Of a DNA stretch of 26,486 bases, positions 8,342-16,410 are shown in pieces (positions within the stretch are counted from its first letter, which is position 1; each line of letters starts with the position of its first letter). The stretch spans positions 1 to 26,486 of the forward strand of contig CALDNG010000380.1 of assembly GCA_937915285.1 (NCBI GenBank). The letters run 5' to 3'. The notes under the pieces are model-generated. The model saw only the letters and a program-made list of their open reading frames with translations, was not told where the DNA came from and searched no databases. Source of the DNA: an uncultured Desulfomonile sp. GTDB lineage: Bacteria > Desulfobacterota > Desulfomonilia > Desulfomonilales > Desulfomonilaceae. The translations under genes and the position numbers were made by a program.

Positions 8342-8368
8342 TTCGTATAATTCGTATAATCTGTATCA
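8342..8368. repeat. Short tandem 9-mer repeat
   Basis: TTCGTATAA occurs twice in direct tandem (8342-8350, 8351-8359), followed by a degenerate third copy TCTGTATCA (8360-8368). The wider gap 8152-8570 otherwise shows no gene. The repeat could be iterons for a regulator, or -10-like elements (GTATAA); no matching -35 is convincing. Confidence 0.45.
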
Positions 8369-8570
8369 GTTGAGAATCAAATATTCAAGCTAATGAGTCT
8401 GCCGGGGAGTGCGGGGATGGAAAAAAAGGGAAATATTGGTTCCGGATTAATCGATTCACTTCTATGGAGATATTTGGATTGTGATGAAAAATTCCTGAAT
8501 GGCCCGGTTGATGAATAATTTGTAATCATAAACGTGTTGACAATGGTGTTATCAGGCGCCACCATGAGAT

Positions 8571-8837
8571 ATGAACAGTAAGCAGCTCAAAACACTTTAA
8601 GATGTTTTCCTTCATCCTGCCCATTCCGGAATTAGATGGGCAGATATTGAAAGCCTGTTTATAGCTCTAGGAGCCACTGTAACAGAAGCTGAAGGTTCCA
8701 GGATAACGGTTATACTTAATGATGTGTACGCTGTTTTTCATAGACCACACCCCAGGCCAACAGCCGACAAGGGTTCAGTTAGAAGTGTAAAACGTTTTTT
8801 AGCAAATGCGGGAGTCGCTCCAGATGAACATACTTAA
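8571..8837 (+). pseudogene. hicA: hicA toxin gene interrupted by an early TAA
   Basis: The frame from ATG 8571 encodes a HicA-type mRNA interferase of 88 codons with one internal TAA at codon 10 (8598-8600). Apart from that stop, the frame is intact to TAA 8835-8837 and reads like a typical HicA: WADIESLFIALGA, then VYAVFHRPHPRP with the conserved His residues, then ADKGSVRSVKRFLANAG. Family members are small dsRBD-fold ribonucleases neutralised by HicB. There is no in-frame ATG or GTG between the stop and the conserved core, so the toxin is probably lost. The last 14 nt overlap hicB, the usual hicAB layout. Confidence 0.85.
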
Positions 8838-9168
8838 ATATAAGGAATACATTGGTGTTTTCGAATTTGACCCTGACGTTAAGCTATTTCATGGTGATGT
8901 TGTGGGGATTAATGATGTAGTAACATTTCAGGGTGGATCAGTATCTGAACTGGAAAAAGCTCTCAAAGAATCAATAGATGAATATCTTTTGCTATGTAAA
9001 AATACGGGAAAGAAGCCTGATAAACCATATTCAGGTCAGATTAAACTCCGGCTAGGCCCAGGCCTACACAGAGATGTGGCCACCGCAGCGGCAGCTTCTG
9101 GATTGAGTCTCAACGCTTGGATGAAAAAAGTGCTGGAGCAACAGGTTCATCAAACTTTGGAAAAATAA
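8824..9168 (+). CDS. hicB: HicB-family antitoxin
   Basis: From ATG 8824 (GGGAG 9 nt upstream) the product is 114 residues; ATG 8806 is a less likely start. It begins MNILKYKEYIGVFEFDP and has a partial RNase H-like fold with GDVVGINDVVTFQG and the helix VSELEKALKESIDEYL, followed by a C-terminal ribbon-helix-helix (LRLGPGLHRDVATAAAASG, LNAWM) for DNA binding. HicB binds HicA and autorepresses the operon. The gene is complete although its toxin partner carries a stop codon, leaving an orphan antitoxin. It lies in the eroded island beside tRNA-Leu. Confidence 0.9.
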   Translation: MNILKYKEYIGVFEFDPDVKLFHGDVVGINDVVTFQGGSVSELEKALKESIDEYLLLCKNTGKKPDKPYSGQIKLRLGPGLHRDVATAAAASGLSLNAWMKKVLEQQVHQTLEK

Positions 9169-9318
9169 TATGATATTTGGCGGAGCTGATGAATATTAAT
9201 CATCTAAACAGCTTGCTTCACTGCAAGGTGCGACTCTCCCTATTAGCTGTTGATACCAATCAGTGGGAAAATCTTCAATGATACGGTTGTTGATCCCTGT
9301 TTTTGAGAGGATGCCCAA

Positions 9319-9603
9319 ATGTATGGTACAGCGTGGCCAAGAGCACGAGTCACGGCAGGCTTGCCAGACTTGAGGGTCCATGATCTGAAGCACACTTTCG
9401 GTCGCAGATTGAGGGCGGCAGGGGTTTGCTTCGAGGAAAGGCAGGATCTGCTGGGCCATCGAAGCGTCAGGATAACGACCCATTATTCACAAGCGGAACT
9501 CGAACATTTGATCGAGGCTGCAAACAAGGTTTGTCAGTCAGATCCCCGCAAAACTCCCACACTAGTGATATTGAGGACGAAAAGAAGAGAAGATGTTGCG
9601 TGA
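9319..9603 (+). pseudogene. C-terminal remnant of a phage-type tyrosine integrase
   Basis: Only the catalytic C-terminus survives: RVHDLKHTFGRRLRAAGV (box with H and a K where many relatives have R), DLLGHRSVRITTHYS with the second His and the nucleophile Tyr, then EHLIEAANKVC. Upstream, the integrase-like piece VFERMPK is in another frame (from about 9299) and a TGA at 9304-9306 closes the present frame, so the N-terminal two thirds are lost or scrambled. It ends 17 nt from the tRNA-Leu 3' end, where tyrosine integrases of this kind insert, and so marks the edge of a decayed island that also carries hicAB. Confidence 0.8.
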
Positions 9604-9620
9604 AATGTCCAATGATATCA

Positions 9621-9708
9621 TGGTGCTCGGAGCGAGAGTCGAACTCGCACACCCGTAAGGGCGGTGGATTTTGAGTCCACTGCGTCTACCAATTCCGCCA
9701 TCCGAGCA
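9621..9708 (-). tRNA. tRNA-Leu (anticodon CAA), CCA encoded
   Basis: The minus strand folds as a class II tRNA: the acceptor arm pairs 9708-9702 with 9630-9624 (TGCTCGG with CCGAGCA), the anticodon loop is CTCAAAA with CAA at 9673-9671, there is a long variable arm (CGCCC-TTAC-GGGTG type), a T-loop with GTTCGAC, and an encoded CCA (9623-9621). The long variable arm and anticodon identify leucine. It is a common integration site, in line with the adjacent integrase remnant. Confidence 0.95.
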
Positions 9709-9739
9709 GAGCGTTGGTTCAATCAACATGTAATTGGAT

Positions 9740-9768
9740 ACTATACACGAAGCCCAAACGTGAATCAA
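9740..9768 (-). promoter_or_regulatory. Promoter for tRNA-Leu
   Basis: On the minus strand TTGATT (9768-9763), 17 nt, TATAGT (9745-9740), about 30 nt upstream of the tRNA. The gap 9709-10016 otherwise holds this promoter and the LOG promoter. Confidence 0.55.
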
Positions 9769-9918
9769 TCCCAGGCCTCCAAAAAAATCAAATAAAAGTT
9801 CGATCCTCACCTTTATGCCTCACACGGTGCAAATAAAGCCGGGAAAGAGTAGGTTTCATGCCTGATCGGGTCCGTTTAGCGTTGGAGGTTCCATTCGATC
9901 TATGATTCAATTATTATT

Positions 9919-9947
9919 TTGACATAATAAATAGTTAATCGTAAAAT
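9919..9947 (+). promoter_or_regulatory. Near-consensus promoter for the LOG-xerC-hslVU unit
   Basis: TTGACA (9919-9924), a 17-nt AT-rich spacer, TAAAAT (9942-9947). It faces the LOG gene 70 nt downstream. Confidence 0.6.
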
Positions 9948-10016
9948 ATAACTCAATACATTAGTTTGTATGATTGGCAGTCCCATTTCGGAAATCTTGA
10001 ATATGGATGAGATACA

Positions 10017-10673
10017 ATGAATGATCGCCAGTATGTGATTGATGAATTCAATGTAAGGGATTCATGGCGCATTTTCAGAATAATATCTGAATTTGTGGAT
10101 GGTTTTGAGACAATGGCCGAGATATATCCGGCAGTATCCGTGTTTGGGTCTGCATCTATTTCGGAGCAGAGCCCGGTGTATAAGTTGGGGCGAGAGGTAG
10201 GGCGTTTACTAGCGGAGAGTGGTTTCACAGTTATAACGGGTGGTGGTCCTGGCGCGATGGAAGCAGCCAATCGGGGCGCTTTCGAGGCAGGCGGCAAATC
10301 TGTAGGATTATGCATACAATTGCCCAGGGAGCAGTCGTCCAATCCTTATACCAACGTAAAGCTAAATTTCAGGTATTTTTTTGTGCGCAAGGTCATGTTT
10401 GTCAAGTATGCGATGGCTTACATCATCCTTCCGGGAGGATTCGGAACCATGGATGAGCTTTTTGAATCAATGACGCTTATTCAGACTCATCGCATAAAGC
10501 CCTTTCCTGTGATACTTCTTGGAAAGGACTACTGGAAGGACCTGGTAGCATGGATTAAAAAGACAATGCTGATGAAACACGGGATGATTTGCCCGGATGA
10601 CATGGATCTTTTCCAGGTCATAGACGATCCGGCAGCGGCAGTTTCGGCGATAAAGAGAATCGTGATAGTCTAG
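10017..10673 (+). CDS. LOG family protein (TIGR00730, Rossmann fold nucleotide-binding)
   Basis: 218 residues. The nucleotide-binding region has VFGSA near residue 42, TGGGPGAMEAANRGAFEAGG at 74-93, and the family signature PGGFGTMDELFE at 139-150; R124 and K125 are in the usual region of active-site basic residues. LOG proteins hydrolyse nucleoside 5'-monophosphates to base plus ribose 5-phosphate (cytokinin phosphoribohydrolase or AMP/IMP-type nucleosidase); the bacterial substrate is often unknown. The N-terminal 35 residues extend beyond the core. The start ATG 10017 has a weak GGATGAG upstream. It heads the xerC-hslV-hslU series, 46 nt before xerC, and the transcript probably extends through them. 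Confidence 0.88.
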   Translation: MNDRQYVIDEFNVRDSWRIFRIISEFVDGFETMAEIYPAVSVFGSASISEQSPVYKLGREVGRLLAESGFTVITGGGPGAMEAANRGAFEAGGKSVGLCIQLPREQSSNPYTNVKLNFRYFFVRKVMFVKYAMAYIILPGGFGTMDELFESMTLIQTHRIKPFPVILLGKDYWKDLVAWIKKTMLMKHGMICPDDMDLFQVIDDPAAAVSAIKRIVIV

Positions 10674-10719
10674 CAAACATATGGCCGGCAATTAAAAGGA
10701 TGGAGGCTGAATCAGGCTA

Positions 10720-11646
10720 TTGGAATTTGAACAAGCGCAAAAACTCTTCCAGAGATATCTCGAGTCCGAAAAAATGAGATCTCCCGAGACGATTCGGGCA
10801 TACATGGCTGACCTCAATGACTTCCGGGATCATCTGGAGAACTCCCCGAATAAATCCGTGGCCCGGGATGCCAGTGGTATAGGGAAAAACCTCATAAGGT
10901 CATTCCTTTCGAAAAAGTTCGGCAAGCTCTCTAAAGCGTCAGTAGGAAGGAGGCTTGCGGCATTGCGGAGCTTTTTCAGGTTTCTAGTGCGTGAAGGAGT
11001 TCTCACAATTAATCCTGCGGCTTCTCTGTCAGCGCCAAAAAAGGAAAAACCTTTACCCCGCGCATTGAATGTAGATGAAATGCAAAGGTTTTTCTCAGGT
11101 AATTCTGAAGCCTTTTCGAGGGACATTGCGATTTTCGAACTTCTATACAGTTCGGGCCTTCGGGTGGGAGAGTTGGTTTCAATCACCATGAATGATTTGG
11201 ACATTTCCAACGGCTGGGTTCGCGTGCTAGGCAAGGGCTCAAAGGAAAGGTATGTCCCAATCGGAGAGAAGGCTCTGTCAGCCTTGAAGGATTACCTGCC
11301 GCAACGCATGGGCATACAGCTTTCTAATCCATCTGTATCAGCGGATGGGAGCCTTTTTCTGAATTTGAAGGGGGGCCCATTGTCAGACAGGAGTGTGCGC
11401 AGGATTCTCAAATCCATGCTTCTAAACGCTGGCATTTTAAGGGATGCTTCCCCCCATTGTTTCAGGCATTCCTTCGCCACCCACCTCCTCCATGGAGGAG
11501 CAGACCTGAGAAGCATTCAGGAACTTCTGGGGCATTCGAATCTGTCCACCACCCAAAGGTATACCAGGATTGATCTGGGAAAGCTTATGGAGGTTTACGA
11601 CAAATCTCATCCCAGAAGCGGCTTTACAAAAAGGTCTGAAGAATAG
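10720..11646 (+). CDS. xerC: Tyrosine recombinase XerC
   Basis: 308 residues with an N-terminal SAM-like core-binding domain (about 1-100) and a C-terminal catalytic domain. All six catalytic residues are present: R148 in SGLRVGEL, K172 in GKGSKER, H246 and R249 in HCFRHSFATHLL, H272 in LLGHSNL, Y281 in TQRYTRID. Together with XerD, XerC resolves chromosome dimers at dif during division. The length is normal. The frame opens after a TGA at 10708, so the start is the TTG at 10720, with GGAGG about 13 nt upstream (long) and AGG closer. The assignment to XerC rather than XerD rests on the neighbouring hslVU, the layout also seen in Bacillus (xerC-clpQ-clpY). 42 nt separate it from hslV. Confidence 0.88.
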   Translation: MEFEQAQKLFQRYLESEKMRSPETIRAYMADLNDFRDHLENSPNKSVARDASGIGKNLIRSFLSKKFGKLSKASVGRRLAALRSFFRFLVREGVLTINPAASLSAPKKEKPLPRALNVDEMQRFFSGNSEAFSRDIAIFELLYSSGLRVGELVSITMNDLDISNGWVRVLGKGSKERYVPIGEKALSALKDYLPQRMGIQLSNPSVSADGSLFLNLKGGPLSDRSVRRILKSMLLNAGILRDASPHCFRHSFATHLLHGGADLRSIQELLGHSNLSTTQRYTRIDLGKLMEVYDKSHPRSGFTKRSEE

Positions 11647-11688
11647 TATCCTGCCTAATTACCTGGAATGATCAAAGGCTTTTAAAAT

Positions 11689-12231
11689 ATGTCAAAACGT
11701 TTAATCAGATCCACCACGATAATTTGTGTGAGGCGCGGCAGCGGTGTAGTAATGGCTGGAGACGGCCAGGTTTCGCTAGGTGACACCGTTGTCAAACATT
11801 CCGCAAGAAAAGTCAGGCGTCTGGGCAGGGATTCAAAGATCCTTGCCGGCTTCGCAGGCTCGACTGCTGACGCATTGACGTTACTTGAAAAATTTGAACA
11901 GATGCTGGAGAAATATTCCAACAATCTTCCCCGGGCCGCTGTTGAACTCGCCAAGGAATGGCGCACCGACAGGATGTTGCGTCGGCTTGAGGCTCTGCTG
12001 ATAGTGGCGGACAGCGAAAAGACATTGTTGTTGTCCGGCACGGGTGATGTGGTTGAACCTGATGACGGTGTGATAGCGATCGGATCAGGTGGGAACTATG
12101 CTTTGGCGGCAGCCAGGGCGCTATTGAGACATACTGACATGGACGCAGAGGGCATCGCAAGGACAGCTATGGAAATAGCCGCCGGCATCTGTGTGTTCAC
12201 TAATGATCAACTGGTTGTGGAATCGATCTAG
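11689..12231 (+). CDS. hslV: HslV, peptidase subunit of the ATP-dependent HslUV protease
   Basis: 180 residues, the family's usual length. After an eight-residue leader (MSKRLIRS) comes TTI; the N-terminal Thr exposed after processing is the nucleophile, as in proteasome beta subunits. Conserved blocks: [65 protein letters not shown]. HslV forms a double hexamer ring docked to HslU and degrades SulA-type and unfolded proteins in the cytoplasm. The ribosome binding site is weak (AAAGG about 10 nt upstream). hslU follows after an unusually long gap of about 240 nt. Confidence 0.96.
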   Translation: MSKRLIRSTTIICVRRGSGVVMAGDGQVSLGDTVVKHSARKVRRLGRDSKILAGFAGSTADALTLLEKFEQMLEKYSNNLPRAAVELAKEWRTDRMLRRLEALLIVADSEKTLLLSGTGDVVEPDDGVIAIGSGGNYALAAARALLRHTDMDAEGIARTAMEIAAGICVFTNDQLVVESI

Positions 12232-12262
12232 AACCTCTGGCGTTATTGCTGCATGACTGTTT

Positions 12263-12292
12263 CCAGGATAGCAGGCCCTAAAGCTGTCCTGG
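12263..12292 (+). other. Hairpin in the hslV-hslU spacer
   Basis: CCAGGA (12263-12268) pairs with TCCTGG (12287-12292), and an inner CAG/CTG extends the stem after a 3-nt bulge. No T-run follows, so it is not a standard terminator. It may affect mRNA processing or stability between hslV and hslU (inference). The rest of the 12232-12470 spacer has no gene I can support. Confidence 0.4.
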
Positions 12293-12470
12293 GTATTGCT
12301 TGATAGAGCAGGGCAGGGCGCAGATGTTGATGGAGCTAGTTGCAACAGGTCGGGCAAATCTTTTTGGCGGATAGAAGGCCGGCCGCTCTGAAGAATTCTA
12401 ATCAACAGGCTGGGTCAAAACCTGCTGAGACGGTATTGAAATAGGCTTCGTGCCACGGAAATGGAATGCC

Positions 12471-13841
12471 ATGGAGAGTTTTACACCAAGAAATATAGTT
12501 GCTGAACTTGACAAATACATCATTGGCCAGCATAGCGCCAAGAGGATGGTTGCGATAGCCTTGCGCAACAGATGGCGCCGGACTCAGGTGCCAGAAGAAC
12601 TCCGTGATGAGATAGCTCCGAAGAACATCATAATGATCGGGCCGACCGGAGTCGGAAAAACGGAAATTGCACGGCGCCTTGCCAAACTCGCACAGTCACC
12701 TTTCCTCAAGGTTGAGGCTTCCAAATTTACCGAAGTCGGATATGTAGGACGCGATGTTGAGTCCATGATCAGGGATTTGCTTGAGATCGGCATCAACATG
12801 GTTCGTGAGTCCGAATATGAGTCGCTTCGAAGAAAGGCGGAAGAGCAGGCGGAGGAAAGGTTGCTGGACATCCTGTTACCTGTGAGAAACCCCCGAAAGG
12901 TTAGACGGCCCCAACTGGCTAGCGCCACGGACGCTTCTGATGAAGAGATAGATGTAGCGCAGAAGACACGCGAGAAGTTCAGGCGCATGCTCAGGAACGG
13001 CAAACTCGACGATCGTGAAGTCGAAATAGAGACACAGATGTCGGCTATTCCGGTGGTTGAGGTGTTTTCGCCTGCAGGCATGGAGGAGATGGACATAAAC
13101 CTCAAAGACATGTTTTCAAACATCTTCCCTGGAAAGACCAAACGTAGGCGGGTCAAGACTACCGAGGCAATGCAGATTCTGATACAGGAAGAACTGAACA
13201 AGTTGGTGGACCACGATAAAGTCGTCAAGATGGCAAAGGAAAGAGTCGAACAAACAGGAATCGTGTTTATTGACGAGATCGACAAGATAGCCGGATCTCA
13301 TGGGCAGCATCATGGTCCTGACATATCACGCGAAGGCGTGCAACGAGATTTGCTTCCCATAATAGAAGGTAGTTCGGTCAATACCAAACACGGAGTTGTC
13401 AGAACCGACCACATCCTTTTCATAGCCGCAGGCGCTTTCCATGTCTCTAAACCCTCAGATCTGATTCCTGAGATTCAGGGGAGGTTTCCACTCAGGGCAG
13501 AGCTGTCGGCTTTGACCCGGGCCGATTTCGTGCGGATACTGACCGAGCCCAAGAACGCCTTGGTTAAGCAGTATCAGGAACTTCTCAAAACGGAAGATGT
13601 CCAGGTGGATTTTTCAGCCGAATCTATTTCTGAGATAGCGGGCCTAGCGGAAGATGTTAACGAGAGAGCCGAGAATATAGGCGCTCGCCGTCTTCACACC
13701 ATAATGGAAAAGCTGCTTGAGGAAATATCGTTTGACGCCCCTGACATGGCCGGGGTGACGATTGAAATCACTCCGCAAATGGTGCGCCAGAGACTGACCG
13801 ACATAGTTCAGAGCGATGACCTCAGCAGGTACATACTCTGA
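12471..13841 (+). CDS. hslU: HslU, ATPase subunit of the HslUV protease
   Basis: From ATG 12471 the product is 456 residues, starting [20 protein letters not shown] as in other HslU; a GTG at 12450 would add seven. AAA+ features: Walker A GPTGVGKT (57-64), the pore loop GYVG (90-93) that grips substrate, an inserted I domain (about 105-240, rich in charged residues), Walker B IVFIDEID (264-271), sensor regions, and the conserved C-terminal SRYIL that inserts into HslV and activates it. It unfolds substrates and feeds them to HslV. GGA 6 nt before ATG 12471 supports that start. Confidence 0.96.
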   Translation: MESFTPRNIVAELDKYIIGQHSAKRMVAIALRNRWRRTQVPEELRDEIAPKNIIMIGPTGVGKTEIARRLAKLAQSPFLKVEASKFTEVGYVGRDVESMIRDLLEIGINMVRESEYESLRRKAEEQAEERLLDILLPVRNPRKVRRPQLASATDASDEEIDVAQKTREKFRRMLRNGKLDDREVEIETQMSAIPVVEVFSPAGMEEMDINLKDMFSNIFPGKTKRRRVKTTEAMQILIQEELNKLVDHDKVVKMAKERVEQTGIVFIDEIDKIAGSHGQHHGPDISREGVQRDLLPIIEGSSVNTKHGVVRTDHILFIAAGAFHVSKPSDLIPEIQGRFPLRAELSALTRADFVRILTEPKNALVKQYQELLKTEDVQVDFSAESISEIAGLAEDVNERAENIGARRLHTIMEKLLEEISFDAPDMAGVTIEITPQMVRQRLTDIVQSDDLSRYIL

Positions 13842-13904
13842 AACGCTGTGAGTCATCCAGGCAAATTCCTTGCATGACGATACACACTTGCGAATGGTTT
13901 AATT

Positions 13905-13920
13905 CGGGTAGTCATACCCG
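13905..13920. terminator. Weak hairpin between hslU and the radical SAM gene
   Basis: CGGGTA-GTCA-TACCCG is a perfect 6-bp stem in the space between two convergent genes. There is no real T-run on either side, so termination is only a guess. Nearby GAGACTGG (13951-13958) pairs with CCAGTCTC (13974-13981) across the stop codon of the radical SAM gene. Confidence 0.3.
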
Positions 13921-13959
13921 TTGTCAATCATGAAGGATTGCTCTTAACCGGAGACTGGT

Positions 13960-15390
13960 TCATGCGGAATGAGCCAGTCTCATACGTTTGACCATCTTTT
14001 TGAATTCGCGTCCCGTCATATCGTAGAGGACGGCGGGAAGGCTGGACAAAAGGGCAGGGACATCCCGCCCTGTGAATAGTCCAACCGAAAACAGCTTTCG
14101 CAAAATTGAAACCAGGTGCGCCGGGGTATAAAAAGACCTGGTTATTTCCCTGCTGATTTTCTTTAGGCCCTGTCTGCCGATTCCCTTCCGATAGACAATC
14201 CTGTCATCACCTATGAAATATCGCTGGTCAGCTTCAACCAACTCCCTTAGAGGTGAATATTTATCCACCCTCAGTTTTTGGTAGGTTATGGAGTCAAGGC
14301 CCAATTCCCTGGCGAACGCCGGTATTCTGAGCATCTCCTCATCGGTTTCTCCGATGTTTCCATAAATGAAATATCCGTGATAATAAATTGGAAACTGACG
14401 AAACACCTCAAAAGCCCTACGAACCTTTTCGGTGTCAAATCCCTTGTTTAGTTGTTCGAGTATCCTGTCTGTCGGAGATTCAATTCCTAACAGCATGACT
14501 TTGATTCCGGCGTTTACAGCCGCTTGAAGTACATCGGGCCTTTCGAATATCTCAATGCGGGCCTGCACGAAAAACCTCTTTCGGATGCCTCTTTCAACGA
14601 TGGTTTCGCATATTTTCTTTGCCCTGCTTGGATTAACGAAAAAGTTTTCATCAGCGATAAGTATCATTCCCGCTTTTACCTGCTCGAGTTCGGTCATGAC
14701 TGCCTCGATGGATCTGGTAGAATAGCGGCGTTTTTGTGTCCATGGGTTCATGTTGAAAGTGCAGAACTTGCAATTGTATGGACACCCCCGTGAGGTGAGG
14801 ATCATATCGAACTGTTCGCCCTTCAGCGCAAATCCGCCCATGTTGAGGCTATAATCCTGTGACCTGAGGCTGCGGTCCGGGAAACGGTAATTCTCTATCT
14901 CGCCTAAATCCCTGTTTGCGTTGTGGAACAAGCCGCCGTTGAGCCGATATGACAGACCGAGAATATCCTCAGGATTACGGCCGGTTGCTATTTCCTTGAT
15001 AGTGTCTTCTCCTTCACCCCTCACTATCATATCCACATTAGGGCACATGTCAAAAATCTCTTCCACACAGTCTGTAGCCTGCTGGCCGCCTACCACGGTG
15101 GTGATATGGTGTGGGAGTTGTTTGACCAGATCACAGACTTCCCTGAAATGGTATTCCCAGTTAATACTCAGACATATGAGGTCACATTTTTCCGAGATAT
15201 AGGCATTGAGGCTATCGAGGTCCCTGAGAGGCCCTGGGAGACGAAGATCTACAAATGTTAGCTCCCCGACATGGGGACGCAACGCTGCGACTATGTATTC
15301 AAGGCCTATAGGAGGAAAAACCGCCAGGCCCAGAGAGCCCGCATGGCTATCTCGAAAATATGGATGGATGCAAATGGCGTGCTTGTACAT
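13960..15390 (-). CDS. B12-binding-domain radical SAM protein
   Basis: 476 residues from ATG 15390 (a TTG at 15399 would add three). The N-terminal part (about 1-140) is a cobalamin-binding-type Rossmann domain with FPPIGLEYIVAAL, VVGGQQAT and IVRGEGEDT. The canonical DxHxxG lower-axial motif is absent, as in many B12-binding radical SAM proteins. The radical SAM core has CxxxCxxC at C203, C207, C210 (RGCPYNCKFCTF) to bind the [4Fe-4S] cluster, followed by the usual ADENFF and GIESP segments of this class. About 75 C-terminal residues form a helical tail. Members methylate or rearrange lipids, cofactors and natural products; I do not recognise the substrate. It is last in the minus-strand series starting at terC, 72 nt after the MBL gene. 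Confidence 0.88.
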   Translation of the reverse strand: MYKHAICIHPYFRDSHAGSLGLAVFPPIGLEYIVAALRPHVGELTFVDLRLPGPLRDLDSLNAYISEKCDLICLSINWEYHFREVCDLVKQLPHHITTVVGGQQATDCVEEIFDMCPNVDMIVRGEGEDTIKEIATGRNPEDILGLSYRLNGGLFHNANRDLGEIENYRFPDRSLRSQDYSLNMGGFALKGEQFDMILTSRGCPYNCKFCTFNMNPWTQKRRYSTRSIEAVMTELEQVKAGMILIADENFFVNPSRAKKICETIVERGIRKRFFVQARIEIFERPDVLQAAVNAGIKVMLLGIESPTDRILEQLNKGFDTEKVRRAFEVFRQFPIYYHGYFIYGNIGETDEEMLRIPAFARELGLDSITYQKLRVDKYSPLRELVEADQRYFIGDDRIVYRKGIGRQGLKKISREITRSFYTPAHLVSILRKLFSVGLFTGRDVPALLSSLPAVLYDMTGREFKKMVKRMRLAHSA

Positions 15391-15462
15391 TTTTTCCAAA
15401 AGGAGAAACCCCTGTTAATTAGTGTGTTGACAGTGACAGGTTGTCATCAAAAAAGCAATTAT

Positions 15463-16386
15463 TTAGGGTGTCACATTTGTGAAAAGACAGTCATCAGCTT
15501 CAAAAACTATTTCCCTGTCAATCAGTTCAGTCATTACCATATTGTAGGTTTTCTCGAACTCACCCTGAAAATAGAGATTTACCGTCTCGGTATACCACGG
15601 TGTTGTCATTAGGTAATCAAGGAACCTATGACTGATGAACGAACCTCTCATCATAAGTGTATAAACGACTATCTTCTTGATCAGATCAAGGCCCACACTC
15701 GACGGATCACTCATGAAACGTTTTAGCCGGGTCTTTGCCCTCTGTATGGCTGCCTCAAAATCAGTGAATTCTTTGCCATGCCCAGGATAAACAATGTCCA
15801 CCTCTAGTTTCGAAATCCGGTCAAGCGATTCATCCATGCAAAAAAGGGCACGACTTCCCTCCACTCGGACAGTCATGACCGCCATGTCGTATTCCCACAA
15901 TGTGTCGGACGATATGAGGATGCGGTTCTCCGGGTTGTAGAGTACTATGCCGTCGGAGGCGTGACCAGGAGTGTAGATCACCTCGAATTGGTAAGGGCCG
16001 ACGGCAAGTATGGCGCCATCTTCCAGGGCAGTTTCACATTTAAAAAAGTCAGCGTCCTGAATGTAATATCGCCACCATGTTGACCATGAATCCTGAATGT
16101 CCATGAAATGTTTGCCTATCCTGTGCATGGCTATTTTGCATCCGGACATGTCCTGTATGAGCCTGTTTCCTCCAACGTGATCGCAATGGCAGTGGGTATT
16201 TATTATCAATCCGGTATTTGCTGGGTTTATTCCGATGCTGTCCAGAAGGAAAGCAGTCTTGTCGAAATCAGAGATATATCCGGTGTCTATAAGAATGGGA
16301 TGCTCTGATTTGAAGGCAAAGTGATTGCCGTTCAAGAAACCCCTTTGGATGAAAAAAAAGCCGGGTAAAATTTCCGAAACTGACAT
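15463..16386 (-). CDS. Metallo-beta-lactamase-fold hydrolase
   Basis: 307 residues. The MBL metal site is complete: THCHCDH with H65, H67, D69, H70; H142 in TPGHASDG; D161 in SSDTLW; H203 in YPGHGKEF. These bind two metals, usually zinc or iron. The first 205 residues form the MBL core; the C-terminal 100 residues are helical and may complete a winged-helix-like tail as in LACTB2-type proteins. A thioesterase, glyoxalase II-like or nuclease activity is possible; the sequence does not decide. It begins 24 nt after the beta-CASP gene and precedes the radical SAM gene, so the three are probably cotranscribed. Confidence 0.85.
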   Translation of the reverse strand: MSVSEILPGFFFIQRGFLNGNHFAFKSEHPILIDTGYISDFDKTAFLLDSIGINPANTGLIINTHCHCDHVGGNRLIQDMSGCKIAMHRIGKHFMDIQDSWSTWWRYYIQDADFFKCETALEDGAILAVGPYQFEVIYTPGHASDGIVLYNPENRILISSDTLWEYDMAVMTVRVEGSRALFCMDESLDRISKLEVDIVYPGHGKEFTDFEAAIQRAKTRLKRFMSDPSSVGLDLIKKIVVYTLMMRGSFISHRFLDYLMTTPWYTETVNLYFQGEFEKTYNMVMTELIDREIVFEADDCLFTNVTP

Positions 16387-16410
16387 GATCTGGCTCTTGG
16401 TTAATTATCC

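Noticed and set aside
8598..8600. Read-through or recoding of the hicA stop
   Set aside because: The codon is TAA, which is neither the selenocysteine nor the pyrrolysine codon, and relatives have a sense codon at this place as far as I recall.
9621..9708. Second copy of the tRNA-Leu 3' end (attR) inside the window
   Set aside because: I looked for the tRNA 3' sequence elsewhere in the window and did not find it; any duplicate lies outside.
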